DNA of 64,000 nucleotides, from the NCBI RefSeq assembly GCF_003314995.1, contig NZ_QNRH01000004.1, forward strand, positions 514,934-578,933, written 5' to 3'. Source of the stretch: Pseudochrobactrum asaccharolyticum. GTDB lineage: Bacteria; Pseudomonadota; Alphaproteobacteria; Rhizobiales; Rhizobiaceae. The position numbers were made by a program, and so were the translations under genes. The notes under the pieces were generated by a model that saw nothing but the letters and a program-made list of their open reading frames with translations, was not told where the DNA came from and made no database searches. Shown piece after piece: positions 19,133 to 27,438 of this stretch; within the stretch, counting starts at the first letter, position 1, and every line of letters starts with the position of its first letter.

Positions 19133-20296
19133 TCAGGCTTTTACAATAATGGCTGCACCCTCGGAGCGGGTGGCTCCGACAGTGAGTGCTGTGGCGCGGT
19201 CAAGCGCACCGCTGCGTGCTGTTTCATCACCGGAAAGCGGAGCAAAAGCTTCGCCTTTCCAGACGCTGAGCGCGGCGAGTGCGAGTGCCAGCGGGAACTG
19301 TGCTTCACGCATATGGCCGAACAGGCCGGATACGCCACGATAGCTGGCGCCTTTAGCGCTTAAAGCTGCCTTTTCTGCAGCTGTCGGCTGATGGGCACCG
19401 GATGCACCAGACACAACAAAACTGTTGTCTTCAATCAACGCGGAAACAGTTGCGGTAAGGTCTTCTTTGCCGCGACGGATTTGGCCGCTGGAGATAGATG
19501 CAATCTCACCATAGGCGCGGGCACCACGGGCTTTGGCATGTTCTGCTTCTTCGAGAACGAGGAAGATGCCGCCGGAACCGGTGATCATGCCACCGCCCTG
19601 CGAGCCTTCACGTGCCCAGACCGGAGCCCAGCCGTCAGACTTCAGGAAACCGCCGAGCTCATGGCCGAGCAACATGTCGAAATGTTCCGCATTGTATGAA
19701 CCGCCAACGAGCGCATGGGTGCTCTGACCGGTACGGATGCGGGCCGCTGCAGTTTCCACAGCGGAGATGCCGGAGCCTTCTTCACCCATGAATGTGCGTG
19801 ATGATCCGGTAACTTTATGAACAATCGAAATATTACCGGCAAGCAGATTGGAAAGCTGCGCCAGAAACAGCGTCGGACGCAGTTCTGTGGAAAGCTTTTC
19901 GTTGAGCATCAGACCCGGTTGATTGTTGCCGCGGCCTGCATCGAGAATTTGTGTGTCGACGCTGATATCGCGTTCGCCGCCACCGGCGCTCACAATCATA
20001 TCCATCGTCGAGCAAAGCGCTTCATTTTCTTTGATACCGGCATCCTGCAGGGCAAGACCTGCCGCATAGGTGCCGAGACGCTGCCATGTTTCCATCTGGC
20101 GCTGGTCGGAGCGCTTCGGAATTTGCTGAGACCAGTCAACTTCGCCCAACGGGTGAACTGTGTAAGGAGCGAAATTCTCTGTATCGAGCTTCGGCTGCGT
20201 CCCTGCTGATGTGAGGGCAGACCAATGGGCATCCACACCTTCACCCAGAGAGGTGATGAGGCCGATGCCGGTGATGAGAACTTTTTTGCTGTGCAT
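19133..20296 (-). CDS. fabF2XL: Ketosynthase homologue lacking the catalytic cysteine (VLCFA cluster)
   Basis: Thiolase-fold ketosynthase relative (387 residues). The N-terminal VLITGIGLITSLGEGVDAHW and later GGG/GSGG turns match FabF proteins. However, the nucleophile region reads TGSSRTFMGEEGSG (residues 163-176) with no cysteine, and the first histidine motif NAHGT is replaced by SGASGAHQP; only the GHMREAQ segment resembles the second histidine motif. It should not condense by itself and may act as a chain-length-factor-like partner for the active ketosynthase encoded 12 bases downstream. It matches the position of FabF2XL in rhizobia. Confidence 0.85.
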   Translation of the reverse strand: MHSKKVLITGIGLITSLGEGVDAHWSALTSAGTQPKLDTENFAPYTVHPLGEVDWSQQIPKRSDQRQMETWQRLGTYAAGLALQDAGIKENEALCSTMDMIVSAGGGERDISVDTQILDAGRGNNQPGLMLNEKLSTELRPTLFLAQLSNLLAGNISIVHKVTGSSRTFMGEEGSGISAVETAAARIRTGQSTHALVGGSYNAEHFDMLLGHELGGFLKSDGWAPVWAREGSQGGGMITGSGGIFLVLEEAEHAKARGARAYGEIASISSGQIRRGKEDLTATVSALIEDNSFVVSGASGAHQPTAAEKAALSAKGASYRGVSGLFGHMREAQFPLALALAALSVWKGEAFAPLSGDETARSGALDRATALTVGATRSEGAAIIVKA

Positions 20297-20402
20297 GAGC
20301 TGCTCGCTTGATTTCCGGTCGTAACTTACCCGAAGGCAGAATCTTACAGTGGTGTAATTATGACAGGGACAGATTTATCCCTGAAACATACTTATCAATG
20401 AC

Positions 20403-20421
20403 AAAAGCCGCATCAAGCGGC
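20403..20421 (-). terminator. Small hairpin upstream of the ketosynthase pair
   Basis: Stem GCCGC/GCGGC with loop ATCAA is followed on the minus strand by UUUU. It is short for a terminator, and could be a leader attenuator or the end of a small transcript. Confidence 0.4.
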
Positions 20422-20431
20422 GATCAATGTT

Positions 20432-20449
20432 TTGTGATTGTAATCACAA
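20432..20449. promoter_or_regulatory. CRP/FNR-like palindrome TGTGA-N6-TCACA
   Basis: A perfect 18-bp inverted repeat TTGTGATT-GT-AATCACAA contains TGTGA-N6-TCACA, the classical CRP half-site arrangement. It lies 136 bases before the start of the first ketosynthase gene and downstream of the acpXL terminator. A CRP/FNR-family regulator is therefore a candidate for control of the fabF-adh-lpxXL part of the cluster (inference). Confidence 0.5.
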
Positions 20450-20469
20450 TTATATAAGCCACTGCCTGT

Positions 20470-20509
20470 AAAAAGACGCGCGGCATGGTTTTTTACCACA
20501 CTGCGCGTC
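20470..20509 (-). terminator. Terminator after acpXL
   Basis: Outer stem GACGCGC/GCGCGTC and inner TGGT/ACCA enclose a short loop, followed on the minus strand by U5. It lies 13 bases after the acpXL stop and suggests that much acpXL message ends here, apart from the downstream genes. Confidence 0.8.
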
Positions 20510-20522
20510 AATTTAACTTAAA

Positions 20523-20804
20523 TTAAGCCTGCTTGGCAGCGACGAGTTCGTCGATTTTGGCGCAGAGATTCTTGAGAACGAAGTAAGCTTCGGTATCAGC
20601 TTTGCCTTCGTTAACTTCCTGAGTCCACTGTTCCAGAGGAATTTTGATGCCGAAAGCTTTATCAATCGCGAAAACGATATCGAGGAAATCGAGGCTGTCG
20701 ATGCCCAGATCGTCGATTGTGTGGCTTTCAGGAGTGATGGAAGCGCGGTCAATTTCGCTGGTTTCAGCAATAATATCAGCTACTTTGTCAAATGTTGAGG
20801 ACAA
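20523..20804 (-). CDS. acpXL: Special acyl carrier protein AcpXL (TTG start)
   Basis: 93-residue acyl carrier protein that carries the very-long-chain hydroxy fatty acid for rhizobial and Brucella lipid A. The phosphopantetheine site is Ser37 in GIDSLDFLD. Compared with housekeeping AcpP it has the longer insert [17 protein letters not shown] that is typical of AcpXL. No ATG is available in frame: the start must be TTG at 20804, preceded by AAGGATTATCAAA. The N-terminus so defined ([13 protein letters not shown]) agrees with known AcpXL proteins. Confidence 0.94.
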   Translation of the reverse strand: MSSTFDKVADIIAETSEIDRASITPESHTIDDLGIDSLDFLDIVFAIDKAFGIKIPLEQWTQEVNEGKADTEAYFVLKNLCAKIDELVAAKQA

Positions 20805-21309
20805 TTTGATAATCCTTGTATCAGGCCCGAACCAGCAGGCATCGTTGTTTAATCAGGGCGTGTCTAGCGTTTTTCGCTCAAAAGGGAAAGATATATTCCC
20901 CCTCTGAGTAAGACCCTGAGAATATGAAGCTCTCCGTCTTATACTATTTTGCAACAGCAAAAGATAAGCGCGATGAGCGATTTTACACAGAACCTGAGCT
21001 GATCCCGTATTTGAGACCGTCAGAATCTATTCTTAAAAACTGTTCTTACCGTCTCTGAAAGCAGTTTCAGAAAAACCGGTCAGGTGTCGAAACATCAGGC
21101 TTTAGGCTCAAATGCTCCGGTTGATTTTTCATATTGCGCAAATTTATGAAGAAATCAGTAAGAGTTTGGTAATGCGTAAAACAAATAATCAGAGCGGGCC
21201 GGTGATGCAGTCACCGGCGTATCCGCACTTTATTTATACATCACTACGAGAATCACAGATGATGTATAGCGCAGTTTTCATGCGGCATTACAGATAAGTA
21301 TGGTGAAAT
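20805..21309. other. 505-bp divergent intergenic region upstream of acpXL
   Basis: No gene is supported here; the 61-residue frame at 21112-21297 has no family features. It should hold the promoters of acpXL (minus) and the AEC permease (plus). The segment TAATGCGTAAAACAAATAA near 21170-21190 resembles the core of the family B repeats, and is followed by a perfect hairpin GCCGGTGA-TGCAG-TCACCGGC at 21198-21218, so a worn family B copy may be present. Confidence 0.45.
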
Positions 21310-22266
21310 ATGGGTCTCGCGGCCACAATTACAATCATCTTCAGCATCATTATGCTTGGTTACATATTCGCTAAGCTTAAAATTCTGAGTGATACGACCG
21401 GCGACGGTCTCGCTGATTTTGTTTTTGTGGTGTCTACACCGCTGCTGCTATTCCGCACGATGCTGACAGCCGATTTTAGCACAGGAAACCCGTGGGCATT
21501 ATGGCTGGTCTATTTTACCGGTGTGATTGTGGCCTGGACGGCTGCACATTGCGGTATCCGCCTGATGTTCGGCCGCGACCGGCGGGCAGGCGTGGTTGCC
21601 GGTGTGACCGGCGCTTTCTCTAATCTGGTCTTTCTTGGTATGCCGTTGATGCTTGGCGTCTACGGACAAGAGGGGCTGGTGATCATCTCGCTGATTATCT
21701 CCATTCATATGCCGCTGATGATGGCTGCATCCCTGATGTTGAATGAATGGGCATTGCGTAAAGACGGCGTTATCAGCGGGGAAACCGGTAAAGCTGATAC
21801 GGTCATCAAGTTCTTCTCCGCCTTGCTGCGTAATCCGCTGGTGATTGGTATTCTTACCGGCTGGCTGGTGCGGCTCTCCGGCTTTTCCATCCCGCAATTG
21901 CCGATGCAGTTGATTTCGATGCTCGCCGATGTTTCGGGGCCTCTGGCTTTGTTCGCTATGGGAATGGGGCTGAAGAAATTCGGCATTTCCGGCAATGTTA
22001 TCGCTGCTGGTGTCAATGCGTCTTTCAAACTGCTGCTGATGCCTGCCGTGGTCTTTGTGATGGCTTGGTTCCTCGGTCTGCCGCCATTGAGTGCTAAGGT
22101 GGCCATTACAGCTGCGGCACTGCCGTCCGGCGTCAATTCCTATTTGATTGCCACGCGATTCGGTGTCGGGCAGGGACTGTCTTCGACCTCGATGGTACTG
22201 GCAACGGCAGCCTCCGCTCTGACGCTGGCAATGTGGATTGCTCTGGCGCAGGCTGTCTGGGGCTGA
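21310..22266 (+). CDS. AEC family permease
   Basis: Inner-membrane protein of 318 residues with about ten hydrophobic segments, of the auxin efflux carrier (AEC/MdcF-like) family. Typical elements are the N-terminal IMLGYIFAKLKILS, the NLVFLGMPL segment (Asn-Pro type crossing region) and the C-terminal PSGVNSYLIATRFG. Members export or import carboxylates such as malonate or malate; the substrate is unknown here. The next gene, a gabD-type dehydrogenase, starts 130 bases later in the same direction, but no functional link is proven. Confidence 0.85.
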   Translation: MGLAATITIIFSIIMLGYIFAKLKILSDTTGDGLADFVFVVSTPLLLFRTMLTADFSTGNPWALWLVYFTGVIVAWTAAHCGIRLMFGRDRRAGVVAGVTGAFSNLVFLGMPLMLGVYGQEGLVIISLIISIHMPLMMAASLMLNEWALRKDGVISGETGKADTVIKFFSALLRNPLVIGILTGWLVRLSGFSIPQLPMQLISMLADVSGPLALFAMGMGLKKFGISGNVIAAGVNASFKLLLMPAVVFVMAWFLGLPPLSAKVAITAAALPSGVNSYLIATRFGVGQGLSSTSMVLATAASALTLAMWIALAQAVWG

Positions 22267-22396
22267 GACAGCTGATGTAGGGCTATAATTCCACGCTTTC
22301 CCTTGACTTTGCCCCTGTGTCATCTCTTGAATGGAACGGGAAAACAAGCATGCAAATATGAGGAGATTTGCATGTATTGTCTTGAGGAGAGAGACT

Positions 22397-23854
22397 ATGA
22401 CGGCAAATACCAGCCGGTTTATCAAACAGGCTAATCTGATTGGCGGTCAGTGGGTTGCTGCAGACAGTGGTGCCACAATTGATGTGATTAATCCGGCGAC
22501 CGGCAAAGTGCTGGGAACTGTTCCGAAATCCGGAAAAGCAGAGACTGCGCGCGCGATTGAAGCTGCTGCGCAGGCGTTTAAAACATGGCGCAAAACCACC
22601 GCCAATGAACGCGCGCAGAAAATGCGCAAATTGCATGATCTGATTTTGGCGCATCAGGATACGCTGGCTGAAATTCTGACAATGGAGCAGGGGAAATCGC
22701 TGACCGAGGCCAAAGGCGAGGTGGCAAGTTCCGCTGCCTATATTCTTTGGTATGCGGAGGAAGCAAGACGCGTTTATGGCGATGTTGTCCCGTCACCTTG
22801 GGCAGACCGGCGCATTATGGTGACGAAAGAGCCGGTGGGCGTTGTCGCTGCGATTACGCCGTGGAATTTTCCGTCCTCAATGCTGGCGCGTAAAATCGGC
22901 CCTGCTTTGGCATCGGGGTGTACGGTTGTGGTCAAACCGGCAACGCAAACGCCATATTCCGGTCTTGTCTGGGGTGTGTTGTGTGAAGAGGCGGGCATTC
23001 CTGCCGGTGTCGTCAATATTCTCACCGGCTCGGCCAGTGAAATCGGCGGTGAGCTGACCCGCAATCCGCAAATTGCCAAGCTGACATTCACTGGCTCAAC
23101 AGCGGTGGGCAAGCTTCTGATGAAGCAGACGGCAGGCACAGTCAAAAAAGTTTCGATGGAGCTGGGCGGTAATGCACCATTCATTGTTTTTGATGATGCT
23201 GATCTGGATCGTGCTGTGGCGGGAGCGATTGCTGCAAAATTCCGCAATTCCGGTCAGACCTGCGTTTGCACTAACCGGTTCTTCGTTCAGTCCAAGATTT
23301 ATGCCCGCTTTATTGAGAAATTCACAGCAGCCGTGGAGCAGCTTAAAATCGGCAACGGGCTGGAAGACGGTACACAGCAAGGCCCGCTGATTGATATGAG
23401 TGCGGTTGAAAAGGTTGAAGAATTCATCGCAGATGCCGTGAAAAAAGGCGGACGTGTTGTAACCGGTGGTCAGCGCCATGCACTGGGCGGTACTTATTTT
23501 GAACCGACTGTGATTGCTGATGCCAAGCCGCGTATGCGCTTCACCAAAGAAGAGATTTTCGGCCCTGTTGCACCGGTCTATAAATTCAAATCCGAAGACG
23601 ATGTGATTGAGCAGGCCAATAATACGGAATATGGTCTCGCTTGTTATTTCTATACGCAGGACCTCGGCCGTGCTTTCCGTGTGATGGAAGGCTTGAAATA
23701 TGGTCTGGTCGGCGTCAATGAGGGGCTGATTTCAACTGTGGAAGCACCGTTCGGTGGTTTGAAAGAATCGGGGCTTGGTAAAGAAGGCGGGCATCAGGGC
23801 ATCGAGGATTATCTCGATACTAAATATGTCTGTATCGGCGGACTGGGGCTGTAA
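22397..23854 (+). CDS. gabD: NAD(P)-dependent succinate-semialdehyde dehydrogenase, GabD type
   Basis: Aldehyde dehydrogenase superfamily member (485 residues) that resembles GabD, oxidising succinate semialdehyde to succinate in GABA breakdown. The catalytic Cys is in NSGQTCVCTNRF and the general base Glu in MELGGNAPF; the cofactor segment ITPWNFPSSML is also typical. ATG 22397 with GAGGAGAGAG before it was chosen; the longer frame starts 66 bases upstream without support. Related glutarate or other semialdehyde dehydrogenases cannot be excluded. A terminator follows at 23877. Confidence 0.86.
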   Translation: MTANTSRFIKQANLIGGQWVAADSGATIDVINPATGKVLGTVPKSGKAETARAIEAAAQAFKTWRKTTANERAQKMRKLHDLILAHQDTLAEILTMEQGKSLTEAKGEVASSAAYILWYAEEARRVYGDVVPSPWADRRIMVTKEPVGVVAAITPWNFPSSMLARKIGPALASGCTVVVKPATQTPYSGLVWGVLCEEAGIPAGVVNILTGSASEIGGELTRNPQIAKLTFTGSTAVGKLLMKQTAGTVKKVSMELGGNAPFIVFDDADLDRAVAGAIAAKFRNSGQTCVCTNRFFVQSKIYARFIEKFTAAVEQLKIGNGLEDGTQQGPLIDMSAVEKVEEFIADAVKKGGRVVTGGQRHALGGTYFEPTVIADAKPRMRFTKEEIFGPVAPVYKFKSEDDVIEQANNTEYGLACYFYTQDLGRAFRVMEGLKYGLVGVNEGLISTVEAPFGGLKESGLGKEGGHQGIEDYLDTKYVCIGGLGL

Positions 23855-23876
23855 GTCAGGCCTGATCACAATTATC

Positions 23877-23909
23877 CGGATGGCATATAATATTGCTGCC
23901 ATCCGTTTT
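23877..23909 (+). terminator. Terminator after the gabD-type gene
   Basis: A 9-bp stem CGGATGGCA/TGCCATCCG with an 11-base loop is followed by TTTT. The remaining 290 bases up to the next gene at 24201 are AT-rich and show no gene. Confidence 0.85.
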
Positions 23910-24200
23910 CTGCCTGAAAGTTTTTGCAGCTATGGAAATTCTGATTGCCTGTCCTATGTTGCAATCTTGCATACCGGCTTGATTTGAAAATTGTTCAGTT
24001 GTGTTTGTTTTTAAAGATTTTTTCTAAAAGCCGGTTCGGTGTTTTTTCTGATTTTTGGGGTATATAGGCGTTTTTTGGCATTTTGTCATAATAGGTGCGG
24101 ACTATAGGTTTATAGAGCCCGCATCATCAGGCCTTTTATGATAAAGCATTGCGGCTGACGTCTGACATGCCGGTTCATAAACCTGTGAAAAGGGATTTTT

Positions 24201-24977
24201 ATGCGTTACGGAATTTATTTTACACCATCCGCTCATGATCCGCTGTTGCGCGTAGCCGCCAACTGGCTTGGACGCAATGCATTTAACGGTATGGTGGTAC
24301 GCACGCCGGTCATCGGCTCTGTCAGCCCTGAAGAAGTGAGTGCGCTCACCGCAGAGCCGCGCCGCTACGGTTTCCATGCAACGCTGAAAGCACCGTTTCG
24401 TCTGCATGAGGATTACGAAGAGCATCATCTGCTTGCCAGCATGATGCATTTTGCTTCAGCCTATCAGTCCGTGCAATTGCCACGGCTTAAAGTCTCGCAG
24501 ATCGGACCTTTCTTTGCGCTGGTGCCGTCCGAACCTTGTGCCGAGTTGCAGCAGCTGGCCAATGATGTGGTTGTGCATTTTGAGCGTTTCCGTGCGCCCC
24601 TGAATGAGCAGGAAATGGCCAAGCGCAAGCCGGAAAAGCTGGATGCAATCCATCGTGCCAATCTCGACCAGTGGGGCTACCCTTATGTGTTCGAGCAATT
24701 CCGCTTTCATATGACACTCACCGGCGCGGTGCCGGAGGAGAAACAGGCGCATGTGCGCACCGTGCTGGAAGAATTTTTTGCGCCGGTGCTGAGCGAGCCT
24801 GTTAAAATCACCAATCTGGCTCTGTTTACCGAAGCAGAATCAGGTGTACCATTCGAAGTCCATTCTCTGCACCCTCTTACAGGTAAGCCAGTAGGGCAGA
24901 CTTCGGCAGGCAAACCTGTTACAGCTCAAAACATGAATTCAGTCGAAAAGCAGGCGGTAAAACTCGCCGCTGAGTAA
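24201..24977 (+). CDS. DUF1045 protein, 2H phosphoesterase-like (phosphonate-associated)
   Basis: 258-residue protein of the DUF1045 family, which belongs to the 2H phosphoesterase superfamily. The two H-x-T motifs are HATLKAPF (first half) and HMTLTG (second half). In many alpha- and betaproteobacteria it is encoded with C-P lyase genes, often beside phnM, and here phnM follows 23 bases later. Its exact reaction is not established; processing of a cyclic phosphate intermediate is a reasonable guess. AAGGGA precedes the ATG. Confidence 0.85.
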   Translation: MRYGIYFTPSAHDPLLRVAANWLGRNAFNGMVVRTPVIGSVSPEEVSALTAEPRRYGFHATLKAPFRLHEDYEEHHLLASMMHFASAYQSVQLPRLKVSQIGPFFALVPSEPCAELQQLANDVVVHFERFRAPLNEQEMAKRKPEKLDAIHRANLDQWGYPYVFEQFRFHMTLTGAVPEEKQAHVRTVLEEFFAPVLSEPVKITNLALFTEAESGVPFEVHSLHPLTGKPVGQTSAGKPVTAQNMNSVEKQAVKLAAE

Positions 24978-25000
24978 GCATTTAATTTGTAAGAGAAAAT

Positions 25001-26161
25001 ATGTCCGCTTCCGATAAGACTATGCCAGCCGAAACAATCCTGACCAATGCACGGATTGTCCTTCCTGATGAAATTATCACCGGTACTGTGGTGATGCGTG
25101 AGGGAAAAATTGCTGCGATTGATCACACGATCTCAGCCTCTGGCAAAAATATGGAAGGCGACTATCTGATACCGGGGCTTGTGGAGCTGCATACGGACCA
25201 TCTTGAAGGTCATTATGCACCCCGCCCGAAAGTACGCTGGAACCCGCTGGCGGCTATTCAGGCGCATGATGCGCAGATTGCCGCCTCGGGAATCACCACC
25301 GTGTTTGATGCTTTGCGCGTCGGGCATGACGGTGAGTGTGAAGTGGTTATTGATGACATGCTGCTGCTGGCTGATGCCTTGCAGGCGGCGCAAAGCCAAG
25401 GCCGGTTACGCTCGGAGCATTATCTGCATCTGCGCTGCGAAGTGTCGTCCAATGATTGTATCAGCGCCTTTGAACGCCTGCGCGGTGCGTCCGGTGTGCG
25501 TCTTGCATCGCTGATGGATCATGCGCCGGGCCAACGTCAGTTTCCGGATATGGAATCTTACCGCATCTATTTCATGCGTAAGAACAAAGTCAGCGAAGAC
25601 GATTATCAGGCCTATTGTGATCGCCGTGTTGGTGAATCGCAGCGCAATTCAGCAACAAACCGCGCTTTAATTGCTGATTATTGCCATGCAAACGGCATTA
25701 TGCTGGCCAGCCATGATGATGCAACACAGGCGCATGTGGATGAATCTGTGGCGCATGGTGTTTCTGTTGCTGAGTTTCCGACCACGGTAGAAGCTGCGGC
25801 AGCATCACACTCCAATGGTATCGGCGTGATGATGGGCGGGCCGAATGTGGTGCGTGGCGGTTCGCATTCCGGTAACGTTTCGGCGCTGGAGCTGGCTGAA
25901 AAAGGCTATCTCGATATTATCTCGTCGGATTATATCCCTTTCAGCATGTTGCAGGGGGCTTTCAACCTTGCGCATGTGGTCGAGCATATTGATCTGCCAC
26001 AGGCTATCCGTATGGTCAGCACCAATCCGGCCAAAGCTGTGGGCATGACAGATCGCGGTTCAATTGCTGAAGGTCTGCGCGCTGATCTCGTGCGCGTGAA
26101 TGTTATCGACGATGTGCCGGTGGTGCGCTCAGTCTGGCGTGAATCCAAAAGAGTAAGCTGA
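25001..26161 (+). CDS. phnM: RPnTP diphosphatase PhnM
   Basis: Amidohydrolase-superfamily enzyme (386 residues) that removes diphosphate from alpha-D-ribose 1-methylphosphonate 5-triphosphate before the C-P lyase step. The PhnM-specific metal motif HTDHLEGHYAPRP is near residue 60, and the later GGPNVVRGGSHSGN and SSDYIPFSML segments are diagnostic. The gene forms a pair with DUF1045, but no phnG-L genes are in the window, so it is separated from the C-P lyase core. Ribosome-binding site is AAGAGAA. Confidence 0.93.
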   Translation: MSASDKTMPAETILTNARIVLPDEIITGTVVMREGKIAAIDHTISASGKNMEGDYLIPGLVELHTDHLEGHYAPRPKVRWNPLAAIQAHDAQIAASGITTVFDALRVGHDGECEVVIDDMLLLADALQAAQSQGRLRSEHYLHLRCEVSSNDCISAFERLRGASGVRLASLMDHAPGQRQFPDMESYRIYFMRKNKVSEDDYQAYCDRRVGESQRNSATNRALIADYCHANGIMLASHDDATQAHVDESVAHGVSVAEFPTTVEAAAASHSNGIGVMMGGPNVVRGGSHSGNVSALELAEKGYLDIISSDYIPFSMLQGAFNLAHVVEHIDLPQAIRMVSTNPAKAVGMTDRGSIAEGLRADLVRVNVIDDVPVVRSVWRESKRVS

Positions 26162-26183
26162 TATCAGGGCTTTGACGGTCTGC

Positions 26184-26259
26184 AAATGGCGTTTCTTTGC
26201 GCTTCCGGTGCTCATGTACCAAATGTACATTCCGCTCCGGTTCCCAAGAACTACCATTT
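26184..26259. repeat. Large imperfect palindrome downstream of phnM and dusA
   Basis: Two arms of about 36 bases, 26184-26220 and 26223-26259, face each other. Matching blocks are AAATGG/CCATTT, TTCTT/AAGAA, CCGG/CCGG and ATGTAC/GTACAT at the centre. The transcript would form a long hairpin. It lies between the convergent ends of phnM and dusA. Confidence 0.65.
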
Positions 26260-26273
26260 TCGCCTCGTCATAA

Positions 26274-26315
26274 CCCAAATCTCAAGCTGCTCTGCAGAGC
26301 GCTTCGATCTTTGGG
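26274..26315. repeat. Second inverted repeat between phnM and dusA
   Basis: Ends CCCAAA/TTTGGG enclose a second stem AAGC...GCTT with the palindromic centre CTCTGCAGAG. It sits between the larger palindrome and the dusA stop and may serve as a convergent terminator, though there is no clear T run. Confidence 0.5.
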
Positions 26316-26334
26316 ATGCTTGAATGGACGTGAA

Positions 26335-27390
26335 TTATTCCGCCGCCTGTTCCGCACGGGCGGCGTTGTTTTCTTCCACCTCAGCAGCAGTTTCGCACAT
26401 CACCTGATAGGCTTTGCGGATGATTTTGCTGTCCGCATCATTGCGTGTGGCATCCGTCGAGAGCACCTGCCGCCAGCGGCGTGAACCGGCCTGACCCTGA
26501 AATAGCCCGACCATATGCCGTGCAACATGAGCAAGGCGGCCACCATTAGCAATATGGCGATCTGCATAGTCGCACATCACATCCAGCACATCTTCCATCG
26601 GCATCGGTGCGGTTTCATCACCATAAACAAGACGATCCACCTCACGCAGCACCATGGGGGTGTGATAGGCGGTTCTGCCCATCATAACGCCGTCCGTGTG
26701 CTGCAAATGGAGCGCTGTTGCCTCCATGCTGGTAATGCCGCCGTTAATGCCGACAAAATGCTGCGCATAATCCTGTTTGAGGCGATAGACGCGATCATAG
26801 TCCAGTGGCGGTATATCGCGGTTCTCTTTCGGAGACAGTCCCTGCAACCACGCTTTGCGGGCATGTACCCAGAGTGCATCTGCACCTTCGGCAATCACCA
26901 TCCGGCTGAGCTCTGAAAGTGCGACTTCCTGATCCTGATCATCAACGCCGATACGACATTTTACGGTGACCGGAATGTTTACCGCCTGCTTCATCGCGGC
27001 AACGCAATCTGCCACCAGTTGCGGTGTCAGCATCAGGCAGGCGCCGAAAGCACCGGATTGCACGCGGTCTGACGGACAACCGACATTGAGATTGATCTCA
27101 TCATAGCCGAAAGATTCACCGATCTTCGCTGCTTCCGCCAGCTTAAGCGGATCAGAACCGCCAAGCTGCAAAGCGACCGGATGTTCCTGTTCAGAAAAGC
27201 CAAGCAAACGGTCGCGCTTGCCATGAATAGCGGCATCAGCCACCACCATTTCTGTGTAGAGCAGGGTATGGCGTGTCAGAAGACGATGCAGAAAACGGCA
27301 ATGCCTGTCCGTCCAGTCGAGCATAGGCGCGATGGAAAAGGTTTTGGCGGCATAGAGTTTAGCTGGTGTGGTCACAATCATCTTCTTCAT
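26335..27390 (-). CDS. dusA: tRNA-dihydrouridine(20/20a) synthase DusA
   Basis: FMN-dependent reductase (351 residues) that forms dihydrouridine at positions 20 and 20a of tRNA. The N-terminal SIAPMLDWTDRHCR is the DusA-specific flavin loop, and the catalytic cysteine is in NVGCPSDRVQSGAFGACLM. Two ATGs, at 27390 and 27381, could both serve; the family N-terminus does not discriminate. dusA is a known target for genomic island integration in other bacteria, but no integrase is seen here. Confidence 0.94.
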   Translation of the reverse strand: MKKMIVTTPAKLYAAKTFSIAPMLDWTDRHCRFLHRLLTRHTLLYTEMVVADAAIHGKRDRLLGFSEQEHPVALQLGGSDPLKLAEAAKIGESFGYDEINLNVGCPSDRVQSGAFGACLMLTPQLVADCVAAMKQAVNIPVTVKCRIGVDDQDQEVALSELSRMVIAEGADALWVHARKAWLQGLSPKENRDIPPLDYDRVYRLKQDYAQHFVGINGGITSMEATALHLQHTDGVMMGRTAYHTPMVLREVDRLVYGDETAPMPMEDVLDVMCDYADRHIANGGRLAHVARHMVGLFQGQAGSRRWRQVLSTDATRNDADSKIIRKAYQVMCETAAEVEENNAARAEQAAE

Positions 27391-27438
27391 AGGTAAATTT
27401 AGGCGGGCATACTGCTTAATGGCTGTTCTGTCCAGTTT

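Noticed and set aside
21112..21297. 61-codon open frame upstream of the AEC permease
   Set aside because: Covers a hairpin and a worn repeat-like segment, has no homology features and no suitable ribosome-binding site.
26335..27390. Prophage or island inserted in dusA
   Set aside because: dusA is full length and no integrase, phage gene or direct repeat is seen around it.
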